Source of the DNA: Bacillota bacterium
Lineage (GTDB): Bacteria > Bacillota > Clostridia > Lachnospirales > Lachnospiraceae
Assembly (NCBI GenBank): GCA_023414875.1
Contig: JAEZMV010000012.1
Location: forward strand, 124,001-188,000
Reading direction: 5' to 3'
Length of the DNA stretch: 64,000 nucleotides
The notes beneath the pieces are model-generated. The model was not told the DNA's origin. It searched no databases and worked only from the letters and a program-made list of their open reading frames with translations. Below are positions 52,782-61,497 of the stretch, one piece after another. How positions within the stretch are numbered: position 1 is the stretch's first letter; each line of letters begins with the position of its first letter. The position numbers and the translations under genes are program-made.

Positions 52782-53090
52782 CTATGCGTTAATCTTTTCG
52801 ATCTTTACCTTGGTAAATGGTTGTCTATGACCATTCTTCTTGTGATATCCAGACTTTCTCTTGTATCTGAAAACAATAACTTTTTTGTTCTTGCCTTCTT
52901 CTACAACAGTTGCTGTAACCTTAGCGTTAGCTACAGTAGGATTTCCTACTACTAAATCACCATTATTAACAGCAAGCACTTGATCAAAAGTAACAGTTGC
53001 TCCAGCTTCTGCACCAAGCTTTTCAACTTTAATGATATCGCCTTCCGCTACCTTGTACTGTTTTCCACCAGTTGCAATAATTGCGTACAT
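52782..53090 (-). CDS. rplU: 50S ribosomal protein L21
   Basis: The ATG at 53090 follows AGGAGG by 6 bases; the longer frame upstream is leader. The 102-residue product starts MYAIIATGGKQYKV and ends with KRKSGYHKKNGHRQPFTKVKI, the conserved L21 signatures. It leads the rplU-prp-rpmA transcript. Confidence 0.98.
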   Translation of the reverse strand: MYAIIATGGKQYKVAEGDIIKVEKLGAEAGATVTFDQVLAVNNGDLVVGNPTVANAKVTATVVEEGKNKKVIVFRYKRKSGYHKKNGHRQPFTKVKIEKINA

Positions 53091-53203
53091 ATGGCACCTC
53101 CTATTATCATTACTCGCCAACTATGGTGTCTGTATCGCCAAAAATAAATATTTACATCTATTTTGGCCCAGAGCTTATACCTCGTTGTGCGGCACACTAA
53201 ATT
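53091..53203 (-). promoter_or_regulatory. rplU 5' leader, possible L21 autoregulatory RNA
   Basis: About 105 transcribed bases precede L21. The first part can fold (GTGTGCCGCACAACGAGG and GGCGATACAGACACC segments). Firmicutes often carry an L21 leader element here; I cannot confirm its consensus by eye. Confidence 0.45.
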
Positions 53204-53232
53204 ATGTTAGCATAATCAACACAATTTGTCAA
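53204..53232 (-). promoter_or_regulatory. rplU promoter
   Basis: On the minus strand TTGACA (53232-53227), a 17-base spacer, and TAACAT (53209-53204) or the next CATAAT. Confidence 0.75.
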
Positions 53233-53378
53233 ATAATATTTTATCTCGATAAATATATCTATTTAAATTATGTTACTGTTTACACTTACCAGAAATTCGG
53301 ATATATGATATCGATAAATGCTATCCGAAAAGTAGTATATGCAAATCGAACTACGTAATAAAATAAGAGGATATTCCC

Positions 53379-53507
53379 ATGCGTCATAGGTATATAATAT
53401 CAGCATGGTTCCTGCAGCTGTTCGCCCAGGTATTCATAAGTAGCATTACTCTGTTAACGGTCTTTATATTCTTAATATATCTAAAACATAATGATAGAAG
53501 GCAGTAA
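53379..53507 (+). CDS. Small one-TM peptide, 42 residues (tentative)
   Basis: An ATG 7 bases after AGAGGAT opens a 42-codon frame. The product has a basic start (MRHRY), one hydrophobic helix of about 25 residues and a basic, charged end (KHNDRRQ). It lies alone between the rplU promoter and the WYL regulator. Size and site are compatible with a small membrane protein, but chance cannot be excluded; no family was recognised. Confidence 0.35.
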   Translation: MRHRYIISAWFLQLFAQVFISSITLLTVFIFLIYLKHNDRRQ

Positions 53508-53584
53508 TTTTGAGTTGAATGCATTTAGTTTTGAGCACAATTACGATAGTAAGGTATTGTGAGTAAAGGGATAAACTCCTTGTT

Positions 53585-54517
53585 CTAGTGTTCGTATAGA
53601 GTAGCTATCTCATGTATTCTACGCTTCATTTCTGTGCGGATATGTAACGGCTCTAGGCACTCGCATTTATCCCCAAAACCGAAAAGAATATTGTAGTAGT
53701 ATTCGTTCTCTATGAACGGAAAACTAACAATATAATGCTCATTACCATCTGGCGAAAAGTGTTCATAAGCACAATAATCAAGTACCCTGTCCATGACAGA
53801 TTTATGAATACGAATTTTGATTTTTGTTTGCATAGTTTCCAATATATCAGCAATATCTAACTGCGGTTTTTGATAATCCCGTGGCGTAAATAATTCCTCT
53901 TGTATTTGTAAGTTTGATATGCGGGATAATTTGAATAAGCGAAAATCATTTCTTTTATGGCAATACCCTTGCAGGTACCAATGATTGCTTTTTAATACAA
54001 GCTGATAAGGCTCTGCTGTTCGTGCGGTCTTATTTCCGTAGCGGTCTGCATATTCAAACGAAAGTAGCTTACTTTCCTGTAAAGCTGTTTTGATTATTTC
54101 TAAATATGGTTGTATGTTCCTGTTACCCATCCACGGACTTAAATCAATATATAATTGATTTGCTTTTAATTCAATATCCTTCGCTCTATCGGCGGGGATA
54201 AAACTTTTGACTTTCGCAAGGGCATTTACCAGCTCATCACCTCGTATCATATTGGAAAGACTGGAAAGTCCCATCAAGATAGCGGATAGGTCGGCAGTCG
54301 AAAAAACCTTTTTATCAAGCTTGTAATTCTGCATAATTTCAAAGCCGCCACCCACACCCGATGTAGAGCGAACAGGAATACCCGCCTGGTTGATCGTGTC
54401 TATGTCGCGGTAGATTGTGCGGGGTGAAACTTCAAACATATCAGCTAACTCCTGTGCGCCTATACGCTCTTTATCAAGGAGAATCATAATAATGCTAACA
54501 AGCCTGTCAACTTTCAT
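53585..54517 (-). CDS. YafY/DeoR-type regulator with WYL domain
   Basis: The ATG at 54517 follows AAAGGCGG by 7 bases; a Met 18 bases upstream has none. The 310-residue product has an N-terminal HTH_11 domain (ELADMFEVSPRTIYRDIDTI, about 18-40) and a WYL domain (about 130-220: AEPYQLVLKSNHWYLQGYC in pattern) with a WCX-like C-terminus. WYL domains bind small ligands or nucleic acid. It is divergent from the cysteine hydrolase gene, so probably controls it and itself. Confidence 0.92.
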   Translation of the reverse strand: MKVDRLVSIIMILLDKERIGAQELADMFEVSPRTIYRDIDTINQAGIPVRSTSGVGGGFEIMQNYKLDKKVFSTADLSAILMGLSSLSNMIRGDELVNALAKVKSFIPADRAKDIELKANQLYIDLSPWMGNRNIQPYLEIIKTALQESKLLSFEYADRYGNKTARTAEPYQLVLKSNHWYLQGYCHKRNDFRLFKLSRISNLQIQEELFTPRDYQKPQLDIADILETMQTKIKIRIHKSVMDRVLDYCAYEHFSPDGNEHYIVSFPFIENEYYYNILFGFGDKCECLEPLHIRTEMKRRIHEIATLYEH

Positions 54518-54550
54518 CTGATAGCCGCCTTTCAAAATTTCTTTTTAATC

Positions 54551-54579
54551 ATTATAGATTGTGGCCATACTGTTGTCAA
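54551..54579 (-). promoter_or_regulatory. Promoter of the WYL regulator gene
   Basis: On the minus strand a perfect TTGACA (54579-54574), a 17-base spacer and a perfect TATAAT (54556-54551), about 34 bases before the ATG. Confidence 0.85.
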
Positions 54580-54638
54580 CAATTACATGCTACAATAAAA
54601 ATGAAAACAAATTAATCTAGCTATCAGGAGGATACACT

Positions 54639-55127
54639 ATGACAAAACAAGCCTTAGTAATAATTGATATTCAAAATGATATAACAAAGAATTATAAGGA
54701 TATTATTGATAATATCAATAAAGCGATTGACCTAGCAGTCAATCATAATATTCATGTTATTTATATAAGACATGAAAATTTATCAGCCGGCACGAGGACT
54801 TTTAAGCCCAGTACATATGGGTCTGAATTAGCTTCAGACTTAAAAATTGTTTCAAAAAATGTTTTTACAAAATTCAAAGGAAACGCATTAAGCAATGAAG
54901 AATTTACAGATTTTATTAGTAAAAATGAAATAACTGATTTCTTCATAACAGGAGCAGATGCTGTTGCTTGTGTTAAATCAACCTGTTATAACTTATGCAA
55001 AGCAAATTATAGCGTTAATGTATTATCCGATTGCATTACTAGTTATGATAAAAGAAAAATTGAAGAAATGCTGGGCTATTATGAAAGTAAAGGTAGTAAA
55101 ATCATTCGTTTAAATGACTTGCTATAG
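54639..55127 (+). CDS. Isochorismatase-family cysteine hydrolase
   Basis: A 162-residue protein with the family layout: Asp10 in VIIDIQND, a Lys at 78 or 80 in FTKFKGNAL, and the nucleophile Cys111 in GADAVACVKST. Members hydrolyse isochorismate, nicotinamide, N-carbamoylsarcosine or peroxyureidoacrylate; here no neighbours point to one. CAGGAGG lies 9 bases before the ATG. It is divergent from the WYL regulator. Confidence 0.88.
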   Translation: MTKQALVIIDIQNDITKNYKDIIDNINKAIDLAVNHNIHVIYIRHENLSAGTRTFKPSTYGSELASDLKIVSKNVFTKFKGNALSNEEFTDFISKNEITDFFITGADAVACVKSTCYNLCKANYSVNVLSDCITSYDKRKIEEMLGYYESKGSKIIRLNDLL

Positions 55128-55423
55128 GGTTGATATGAGAAATTCTTCCACAATCAATTTGACAAATCAAAGAATTAAAACTATAATTACTTCATAATAA
55201 AAAAAGAGAGGGTGTTTGTTTGTTAAGTGTGTCTGTATCGACGGTAACAACTAAATAGTTGTAAAGGCTACGGTAAAATCGGGATTAATCTATTCCGTTC
55301 ATACCGGTTTCCTTTGGCATTAGCTTATTAGTTAATGCTTGATTCGTCTACCTTACAGATGCTCAAACACCATCGCATTATAATAATCATTCATATTATT
55401 GAATCGAATGATTCATTCGTAAT

Positions 55424-55452
55424 CGTGACATTTGATGTCACGTTTTTCTTTT
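55424..55452 (+). terminator. First terminator in the ABC leader
   Basis: A perfect 8-bp stem, CGTGACAT with ATGTCACG around TTG, followed by TTTTTCTTTT. Confidence 0.85.
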
Positions 55453-55479
55453 GAATGGGATTCTTTATAATGGATTTAG

Positions 55480-55547
55480 ACCCGCGGGAGTACTCTGTTG
55501 ATCTGCATTTTCATGCAGTCAGGTAGAAGTATGATTGCGGGTTTTTT
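55480..55547 (+). terminator. Second terminator in the ABC leader
   Basis: ACCCGC pairs with GCGGGT at the base, GTACT with AGTAT and CTGCAT with ATGCAG (loop TTTC) further in, giving a long hairpin, followed by six T. It lies 82 bases before the first ABC gene, so it should attenuate that operon. Confidence 0.75.
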
Positions 55548-55628
55548 AATACTTTTTATTCTGACCTTAATCCTTACTGATCCAAGGTGAAGGTCTTATC
55601 AATGTAACCGAAAGGAATTAGAAAGAAA

Positions 55629-56615
55629 ATGAATATTATTGAAACCAAGAATTTAACAAAAACATATCAACGCTTCAAAAAGGAGCCCGGGTTAAAAGGT
55701 AGCTTTAAATCATTATTTAAGCGTGAATTTGTAACCAAAACCGCGGTGGCTGATTTTGATTTCACGGTACAGGAGGGTGAATTCATCGGTTTAATCGGTC
55801 CTAACGGTGCCGGAAAAACAACCCTTGTTAAGATGCTTACCGGAATCATAGCCCCTTCTTCAGGAGAAATCTCTGTTGCAGGCTACTATCCGAATAAGCT
55901 GGAGCATGATTTTAAGAAGCAATATGCAGTCGTTATGGGCCAAAAAAGCCAGTTATTCTTTGAGCTGTCTGCGGCAGATACCTTTCTGTTGTTCAAAGAG
56001 CTTTATCATATATCTGATGAAGAATACCATAAGAACCTTGATTACTTTATTCAACTGTTTGGTGTATCCGAGATACTTGATGTTCAGGTTCGGACATTAT
56101 CTCTCGGCGAACGTATGAAGATGGAATTAATCGTCGCTTTGCTGCACAACCCGAAGGTACTGTTTTTGGATGAACCAACGATCGGATTGGATGCCGTTGC
56201 GCAGAAACAGATTCGTAAATTTCTTAAGGAAGTTAACGAAACAAGGGGAACTACGATCATACTAACCTCCCACTACATGGAGGATATTAAAAGTCTCTGC
56301 AAACGATGTGTAGTCATCAACGGAGGGGCTAAACTTTATGACGGTGATACGGATACCTTATTCCAAAAATATCAGACCCATAAGAAGGTGACCATCTCCC
56401 TGGAGCATGACGAAACCATTACCATAAATCATGATTATTCTGTGTTAGAACAGCTTCCTTATAAAATTAGTCTGTTGATTCGAAAAGAGAACTCACAGGA
56501 TCTACTGAAGGATGTCCTAAGTAGTTATGATTTGAATGACATTTCCATTGAGGAAGAGGATATTGGAAATGTTGTAGAACGTATTTATAATGACAAAAGC
56601 GGGGTATCAGAATGA
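55629..56615 (+). CDS. ABC-2 transporter ATP-binding protein
   Basis: A 328-residue ATPase: Walker A GPNGAGKTT (57-65), signature LSLGER (about 157-162), Walker B VLFLDEPTIGLD (about 175-186) and the switch His in TSHYMED. Its N-terminal 20 residues before the core are somewhat longer than usual (KKEPGLKGSFKSLFKREF), a feature of the type that pairs with DUF990-like permeases. Overlap ATGA with the next gene shows coupling. AAAGGAATTAG precedes the ATG. Substrate unknown. Confidence 0.93.
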   Translation: MNIIETKNLTKTYQRFKKEPGLKGSFKSLFKREFVTKTAVADFDFTVQEGEFIGLIGPNGAGKTTLVKMLTGIIAPSSGEISVAGYYPNKLEHDFKKQYAVVMGQKSQLFFELSAADTFLLFKELYHISDEEYHKNLDYFIQLFGVSEILDVQVRTLSLGERMKMELIVALLHNPKVLFLDEPTIGLDAVAQKQIRKFLKEVNETRGTTIILTSHYMEDIKSLCKRCVVINGGAKLYDGDTDTLFQKYQTHKKVTISLEHDETITINHDYSVLEQLPYKISLLIRKENSQDLLKDVLSSYDLNDISIEEEDIGNVVERIYNDKSGVSE

Positions 56616-57406
56616 AGAAATATATAGAGATATCAAAGATAATATTTAAAACACAGCTGGCCTGGCGTTTTGATATCGCAGTGAATGTGTTATTTACGAT
56701 TGTAAAAATCGTATTTGCCTACCTTCTCTGGGAAAACATATTCGACGAACGCCAGATAGTTGCTGACTTTACCTTTCATACAATGCTCTCCTACTACATT
56801 ATCAACTCATTTTTATCCCAGCTTGATATGTCAGATGGGATCAGTAATGAAATCAGTTCCAAAATTCGCGGGGGAACTTTCTCGAAATTCATGGTAATAC
56901 CGGTAAACATACAAGGCTACTTTATGGCTCAAGCCGCCGGTTCCTCGATATTTTATATGCTGTTTAACTTAATAGCTGCCTTGGTTTGGGTATTTATCTT
57001 CCAAATCAAATTTGTGTTTACTGCAAATCCTCTGCATATTATATCCGCCTTATTAATGGTACTGCTTGGTTTAATTTTTATGATACAGATGAATTATTTT
57101 CTGGGGTTGTTAACCCTAAAGTTTCAGGATATTTACCTGTTTCTAATGATTAAGAACAATATCCTGCTGTTCGTAACCGGAACCTTAATTCCCTTAACAT
57201 TGTTACCTGATCCTATTGTAGCAGTTATGAGGTTCTTCCCATTTTACTATATCTCCTATCTTCCCTCCATGTTACTGATTGGAAGAAACTCGGAGGAGAT
57301 ATGGTACGGGGCAGTCATTCTTCCGGTCTGGATACTACTGTTTCTGTTTCTTAATAAAATCACTTATAAGATACTTCGTGTCAGATATGATGGGGTGGGC
57401 ATATGA
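56612..57406 (+). CDS. ABC-2 permease (DUF990-like), first subunit
   Basis: The 264-residue product has six hydrophobic segments and the DUF990/ABC2_membrane_6 pattern with a conserved cytosolic SSKIRGGTFSKFMVIPVN loop after helix two. It overlaps the ATPase gene by 4 bases and the second permease by 4 bases, so the three form an obligate operon and probably a heteromeric exporter with one ATPase serving both permeases. Confidence 0.9.
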   Translation: MKKYIEISKIIFKTQLAWRFDIAVNVLFTIVKIVFAYLLWENIFDERQIVADFTFHTMLSYYIINSFLSQLDMSDGISNEISSKIRGGTFSKFMVIPVNIQGYFMAQAAGSSIFYMLFNLIAALVWVFIFQIKFVFTANPLHIISALLMVLLGLIFMIQMNYFLGLLTLKFQDIYLFLMIKNNILLFVTGTLIPLTLLPDPIVAVMRFFPFYYISYLPSMLLIGRNSEEIWYGAVILPVWILLFLFLNKITYKILRVRYDGVGI

Positions 57407-58194
57407 AAAATAATCTTAAATTCATTTTAACCTTAATAAAAATGAAGCTGTCTCGGTTGTTGGTATTCCGACTGTCTTTCTTTGGAGCCTTCTTTGTTGA
57501 TGGAACTATGTTTCTGTTGCAAATACTGATGTATCAGGCAATATACTCTCAGGTTGATACCATAGGTGGTTGGGCAAAGGGCGAAATGATCATCTTTGTC
57601 GGAACCTTCTCTTTGATTAATGCACTGAATATGACAATTTTCTTCTTTGGAAGCATGGAGATACCAAATAAAATTAAAAGCGGTGATCTGGATCATTACT
57701 TGACAAAGCCGGTTAACCCGTTATTAAGGCTTACCTTTGAAAGTGTTGATCCAGGCTCAATTCCCCTTGTGATTGCGAGTATCGTGTTAATCCTTTATGG
57801 TATCAATGTTGCAGAGCTTAAGGTAACCTTACTTAGAGCTGTGGTATATGTTGTTTTTGTATTATTAATGACTTTATTATGGTATGATCTCCAAATCATT
57901 ATTAATTCAATTCCTTTCTTTACGATATCGGCTGCGAACATCAGCCGAATGAGTGATACCATGCTGGAATTATGTTTAAAAATACCGGGAACCTTGTTTA
58001 GTGGAGTCTTTAAATTCATTTTTTGCCTAGTATTACCCTACGGTATTATAGCCACACTTCCGGCACAATATATATCCGGTAAGCTAGCACCCTATGGTTT
58101 AGCTTATGGTTGCCTGATCGTTTTCCTATTTACGGTATTTACTCTATGGTTTTGGCGTTTTGGCTTGAAGCATTATAAAAGTGCCAGTAGTTAA
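57403..58194 (+). CDS. ABC-2 permease (DUF990-like), second subunit
   Basis: The 263-residue product has six hydrophobic segments and the family loop IPNKIKSGDLDHYLTKPVNP, parallel to that in the first permease. Its ATG overlaps the previous stop (ATGA). Together with the previous two genes it gives a complete transporter; the substrate is unknown. Confidence 0.9.
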   Translation: MKNNLKFILTLIKMKLSRLLVFRLSFFGAFFVDGTMFLLQILMYQAIYSQVDTIGGWAKGEMIIFVGTFSLINALNMTIFFFGSMEIPNKIKSGDLDHYLTKPVNPLLRLTFESVDPGSIPLVIASIVLILYGINVAELKVTLLRAVVYVVFVLLMTLLWYDLQIIINSIPFFTISAANISRMSDTMLELCLKIPGTLFSGVFKFIFCLVLPYGIIATLPAQYISGKLAPYGLAYGCLIVFLFTVFTLWFWRFGLKHYKSASS

Positions 58195-58461
58195 TAGACA
58201 TAATATTATTATGTATCCTATTGATACTTACAATAGCTTATGGTAATTATCTATAACCTCTGCTTTATAAACTGAAATGTTATCTCAGCTTCTGCTTACC
58301 ATGCTATCATATGACTTATTGACTATAAGATACTCCGCATTCACTAAAATTGCATATTTGGTAAAGAGCATATCATTACCAAAAGATACTTAACTAATCT
58401 GCAATTATGTGAAAATAAATGCAATACCTAGATCATAACCACGATCTCCCATATGAACTAA

Positions 58462-58512
58462 AATGCCCAGTGTAGCTATCTCATCATAATAACCTTGGGC
58501 ATTTTTCTTTTT
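58462..58512 (+). terminator. Terminator of the ABC operon
   Basis: AATGCCCA pairs with TGGGCATT over a 26-base loop, followed by TTTCTTTTT. It lies about 270 bases after the last permease gene, so the operon has a long 3' end. Confidence 0.6.
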
Positions 58513-58547
58513 AAGATTTCATCTTCCCAGTTAACTTTTATATATGT

Positions 58548-58611
58548 TTCGGGGGTAGCTGTATCAGCTCTGCTACATGCTCGAGCTGTGCTTCAACAGT
58601 GCGGATTGACA
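58548..58611 (-). pseudogene. YbaK/EbsC gene remnant
   Basis: A minus-strand stretch of about 20 codons reads RTVEAQLEHVAELIQLPPK followed by a stop. HVAELIQLPP is identical to the intact ybaK product about 1.2 kb away, and the DNA there is nearly the same. The rest of the gene is missing. It is either a partial duplication or the last piece of a lost paralogue. Confidence 0.55.
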
Positions 58612-58742
58612 AAATATAACATATGAATTATACTTTTAAAAAGCTAAAAACATAGTAATGTATGGTATAGAAAGAGAGATTATATGATTTTAGAGAGCAT
58701 GCCCTAAGGTGCTTTGAAAATATAAATATAAGGGGCTATCAA

Positions 58743-59282
58743 ATGGTAGGAAAAATTAAAAATTTGAAGAAGATATATATAGTATTTTTTATTCTTGGAG
58801 TTATTGGAGCTGTTGCGTTAATTTTGATTTATAGTAGTAAGCAAGAAATTGGTACCACTATAAATAAAAACACGCAAATTGAAAACACGGAAATCGAAAA
58901 CGAAAAACTTGAAGATTATGAGGAAATCTTCTATAAAAACAAAGATAGATTTACCGAATTATCAAGAAGTCTTATGACATTTGAAAATGATATTAGCATT
59001 ACTAAGGAAACAAATGAAATCATAATTGATAAAGATGGAAAAGAGTTAGGGATATCAAAAACTTCACTTGATCAAGATTTAAAAGATAATATTAAAGATA
59101 CAATGAATGATTTAGCTTTAAGAAGGATTGAAAAAAAAGCTACCTATATAGAATTTTCATATGATAGCTTAACAGATCGATATAGTATCGTATTTACTCC
59201 TAATAGAAATCAACTAAATAGCTATACCGATATTCAAGATTTAGGAGATGATTGGTATTACTGCTATATATGTAATGAATAA
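58743..59282 (+). CDS. Membrane-anchored hypothetical protein
   Basis: The 179-residue product has one N-terminal membrane helix (about 11-31) and an acidic external domain with an Asn/Thr/Glu-rich linker that repeats short TENxEIEN-like motifs (about 40-58) and ends with two Cys (YYCYICNE). No family was recognised. AAGGGG lies 7 bases before the ATG. It is convergent with ybaK. Confidence 0.65.
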   Translation: MVGKIKNLKKIYIVFFILGVIGAVALILIYSSKQEIGTTINKNTQIENTEIENEKLEDYEEIFYKNKDRFTELSRSLMTFENDISITKETNEIIIDKDGKELGISKTSLDQDLKDNIKDTMNDLALRRIEKKATYIEFSYDSLTDRYSIVFTPNRNQLNSYTDIQDLGDDWYYCYICNE

Positions 59283-59404
59283 GCAAAAATATATTGGATA
59301 TAAAAAGATACAAATTAAGGGTACTGTAGAGATTAGCTAGACTTTCATATTAAGCCTGATAGCTTGCCTAATTATAAAAGCCTGATAGATGTTTTCTACA
59401 GGAT

Positions 59405-59875
59405 TTACTCTGTGATATCATATAAATCAGCTGAAATATATTCTATCAGCTGTTCTCTCGGTATACACAGCTGGCAACCCCTGACACCGGCGCTTATCGT
59501 AATCTCGTCAAACAGAATCGCCGTTTCATCCATATACGTAGGATACTTCTTCTTCATCCCAATCGGTGAGCATCCGCCCCGGATGTAACCGGTTGTTCCA
59601 AGCAGGTCCTTGACAGGAAGCATCTCGATCTTCTTATCTCCTATTACAGATGCGGCTTTCTTAAGGTTCAATTCCAGATTTACCGGGATGCAGAATACAA
59701 CGATACCCTTCTTCTCACCCTTAGCAACCAGAGTTTTAAATACCTGTTCCGGTGGCAGCTGTATCAATTCTGCTACATGCTCTCCACCTAAATTATTCTC
59801 ATCCACTTCATATTCCATCGCCCTATAAGGTATTCCTGCCTGATCCAGAAGGCGCATTACATTTGTTTTTATCAT
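59405..59875 (-). CDS. ybaK: YbaK/EbsC-family Cys-tRNA(Pro) deacylase
   Basis: A 156-residue protein with the YbaK/INS layout: TNVMRLLDQAGIPYRAMEY at the start, the invariant Lys in VFKTLVAKG (residue 47) and GGCSPIGMKK (about 100-109). It hydrolyses Cys-tRNA(Pro) that arises from mischarging by ProRS. The ribosome binding site is weak (AAGATGG). It lies alone, between the membrane-anchored gene (convergent) and rng. Confidence 0.94.
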   Translation of the reverse strand: MIKTNVMRLLDQAGIPYRAMEYEVDENNLGGEHVAELIQLPPEQVFKTLVAKGEKKGIVVFCIPVNLELNLKKAASVIGDKKIEMLPVKDLLGTTGYIRGGCSPIGMKKKYPTYMDETAILFDEITISAGVRGCQLCIPREQLIEYISADLYDITE

Positions 59876-60112
59876 GGCTTATCCATCTTTCTCATATATT
59901 ATCTCTAACGACACAATAACAAACGTTCATAGAAGCAATTATTAGATATTTGTCATCGAATACGGTTCGTATAAAACTGCTAAATTTGTATTTTTATAAG
60001 TTACATTAGATTCACCACAATGATTACGGGTATCATCCACTTTTGGCTTATGATGAACTTTCCATGATTTATTATGAGCGGTATACTTTTTTCACAATGA
60101 AAGGCCTCTCTT

Positions 60113-61360
60113 TTATTTTCCATCAAAACCATCCTTGTTGATACCAAAATTCAATTCCTCCACCTGCTCATGCAGAGGTTTTCGTACCTTTTTCCTGGTT
60201 ACTTCCACCAGTCCCAAAGCTGTCATATCCACCAAGGTAGTCTTAATCGGGTCCTTCTTAATGTATTCCTCCAGCTCCTCCATCAGTAGCTCTTTATCTT
60301 TCTTTAATTCCATATCAATAAAATCAATAATTATGATACCGGAAAGATTACGCAGTCTGATTTGTTTTGCTATCTCTTTCGCTGCTTCCCGATTCACCTT
60401 AAGAAAGGTCTCCTGTACCTTCTTCTTACCCGCTACTGCTTTACCGGTATTCACATCAATAACGGTCAGTGCTTCTGTAGGCTGGATGACCAATGAACCG
60501 CCGGACTTTAACCATACCATCGGCCGAACAGCACCTAACAGCTTATCATTGATCCCATATAAACCGGCCAGACTCAGGGTAGCATCCTGATAAAAACGCA
60601 GCTTTTCCATATCCTCCGGCTGGTATGCTTCAAGAAAATTCTTGATATTATCATAAAGCTCCGGATCATCCGTTACAAATTCATCTACATTATCCGCGTA
60701 GCCATCTCGGATATCACAGATATAATTCGGAGGTGTTTTGAACAATAGGGAAAAACGACTCTTATGGACACCGAATTTACGGATATTTTCATAAGTGTCA
60801 ATTAGTGTCTGCATCTCGCTTATAATCTTTTCCTCCGGCATATAGGCTGCATTGGTGCGGATTATGAACCCAAATTCCGTATGTCCAAATTTCTTTGAGA
60901 TACTGCGTAGACGGTTTCTTTCTTTTTCATCGGTGATTTTGGAGGAAACACCATTGGTAGCTTTTCCATAGGTTAAAGCAGCATATTTGCCGGTAAAGCT
61001 AAGATTCGAGCTTACGACCGGAGCTTTCGTCTTAACATCCTCTTTCGTCACCTGAACCAGTAGCTCATCTCCGATCTTAACTTTAACATCAGTAAGCTTT
61101 CTATCATCATCATTTTGGGTATTTGCCATAATCGGGTAACGGTTTTCCTCTAGAGAGAAATAACACATCCTACCCTCAGCAATTTCAATAAAGGCAGCAT
61201 TGATATTCTTTATAATATTCTTAACCTTACCGAGATAGATATTTCCAAGAATTCCTGATTCCTCGGAAGCATTCAGGGAAACCTGAACCATATCCTTGCC
61301 TTCAAAGAACGCAGATATAATCTTCTTATCATGTTTTGTTATAATCAATTTATTCTCCAT
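60113..61360 (-). CDS. rng: Ribonuclease E/G
   Basis: A 415-residue RNase E/G: N-terminal S1 domain (about 38-120: GILGNIYLGKVKNIIKNINAAFIEI in pattern), the RNase H-like core, the Mg2+-binding Asp in TVIDVNTGK (about 296) and DFIDME (about 343). It processes rRNA and decays mRNA. It is shorter than E. coli RNase G (489) because the C-terminal end lies just after the DNase-like part. AAGGAGG precedes the ATG. It is normally followed by rplU in clostridia; here an inserted segment separates them. Confidence 0.94.
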   Translation of the reverse strand: MENKLIITKHDKKIISAFFEGKDMVQVSLNASEESGILGNIYLGKVKNIIKNINAAFIEIAEGRMCYFSLEENRYPIMANTQNDDDRKLTDVKVKIGDELLVQVTKEDVKTKAPVVSSNLSFTGKYAALTYGKATNGVSSKITDEKERNRLRSISKKFGHTEFGFIIRTNAAYMPEEKIISEMQTLIDTYENIRKFGVHKSRFSLLFKTPPNYICDIRDGYADNVDEFVTDDPELYDNIKNFLEAYQPEDMEKLRFYQDATLSLAGLYGINDKLLGAVRPMVWLKSGGSLVIQPTEALTVIDVNTGKAVAGKKKVQETFLKVNREAAKEIAKQIRLRNLSGIIIIDFIDMELKKDKELLMEELEEYIKKDPIKTTLVDMTALGLVEVTRKKVRKPLHEQVEELNFGINKDGFDGK

Positions 61361-61497
61361 TCTTTGTACCTCCTTAACGTATCATATTTTGGTAATTGCG
61401 ATTGTATATACTATACATAAAAAGATATTGTTATTAAGTTTCACAATTATTAATCTGATTACATTCTTAATCGTTCTTTATCGTTCTTTATCTTTCT

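Larger units (their letters stand above)
55128..55628 (+). promoter_or_regulatory. Long structured leader of the ABC-2 operon, two terminators
   Basis: This 500-base stretch has no gene. From 55211 GGTGTTTG can pair with CAAACACC at 55364-55371, enclosing hairpins at 55247-55262 (ACAACT with AGTTGT) and 55317-55338 (GCATTA with TAATGC), that is a closed multi-branch unit of about 160 bases. A palindrome (CGAATGATTCATTCG, 55404-55418) and a terminator follow (55424-55442), and a second terminator at 55480-55547 precedes the ATP-binding gene. Aptamer-like unit plus terminator before a transporter is how riboswitches look; I cannot match it to a known class. Confidence 0.5.
58195..58742. other. 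Intergenic region, 548 bases, with terminator and YbaK remnant
   Basis: It contains the ABC operon terminator (58462-58512) and a short minus-strand remnant alike to the nearby ybaK gene. I see no other gene; the right end holds the promoter of the following plus-strand gene. Confidence 0.45.

Noticed and set aside
55205..55450. tmRNA, 6S RNA or a known riboswitch
   Set aside because: No tRNA-like ends, no tag reading frame and no match to the aptamer consensus sequences that I can recall; kept only as an unassigned leader.
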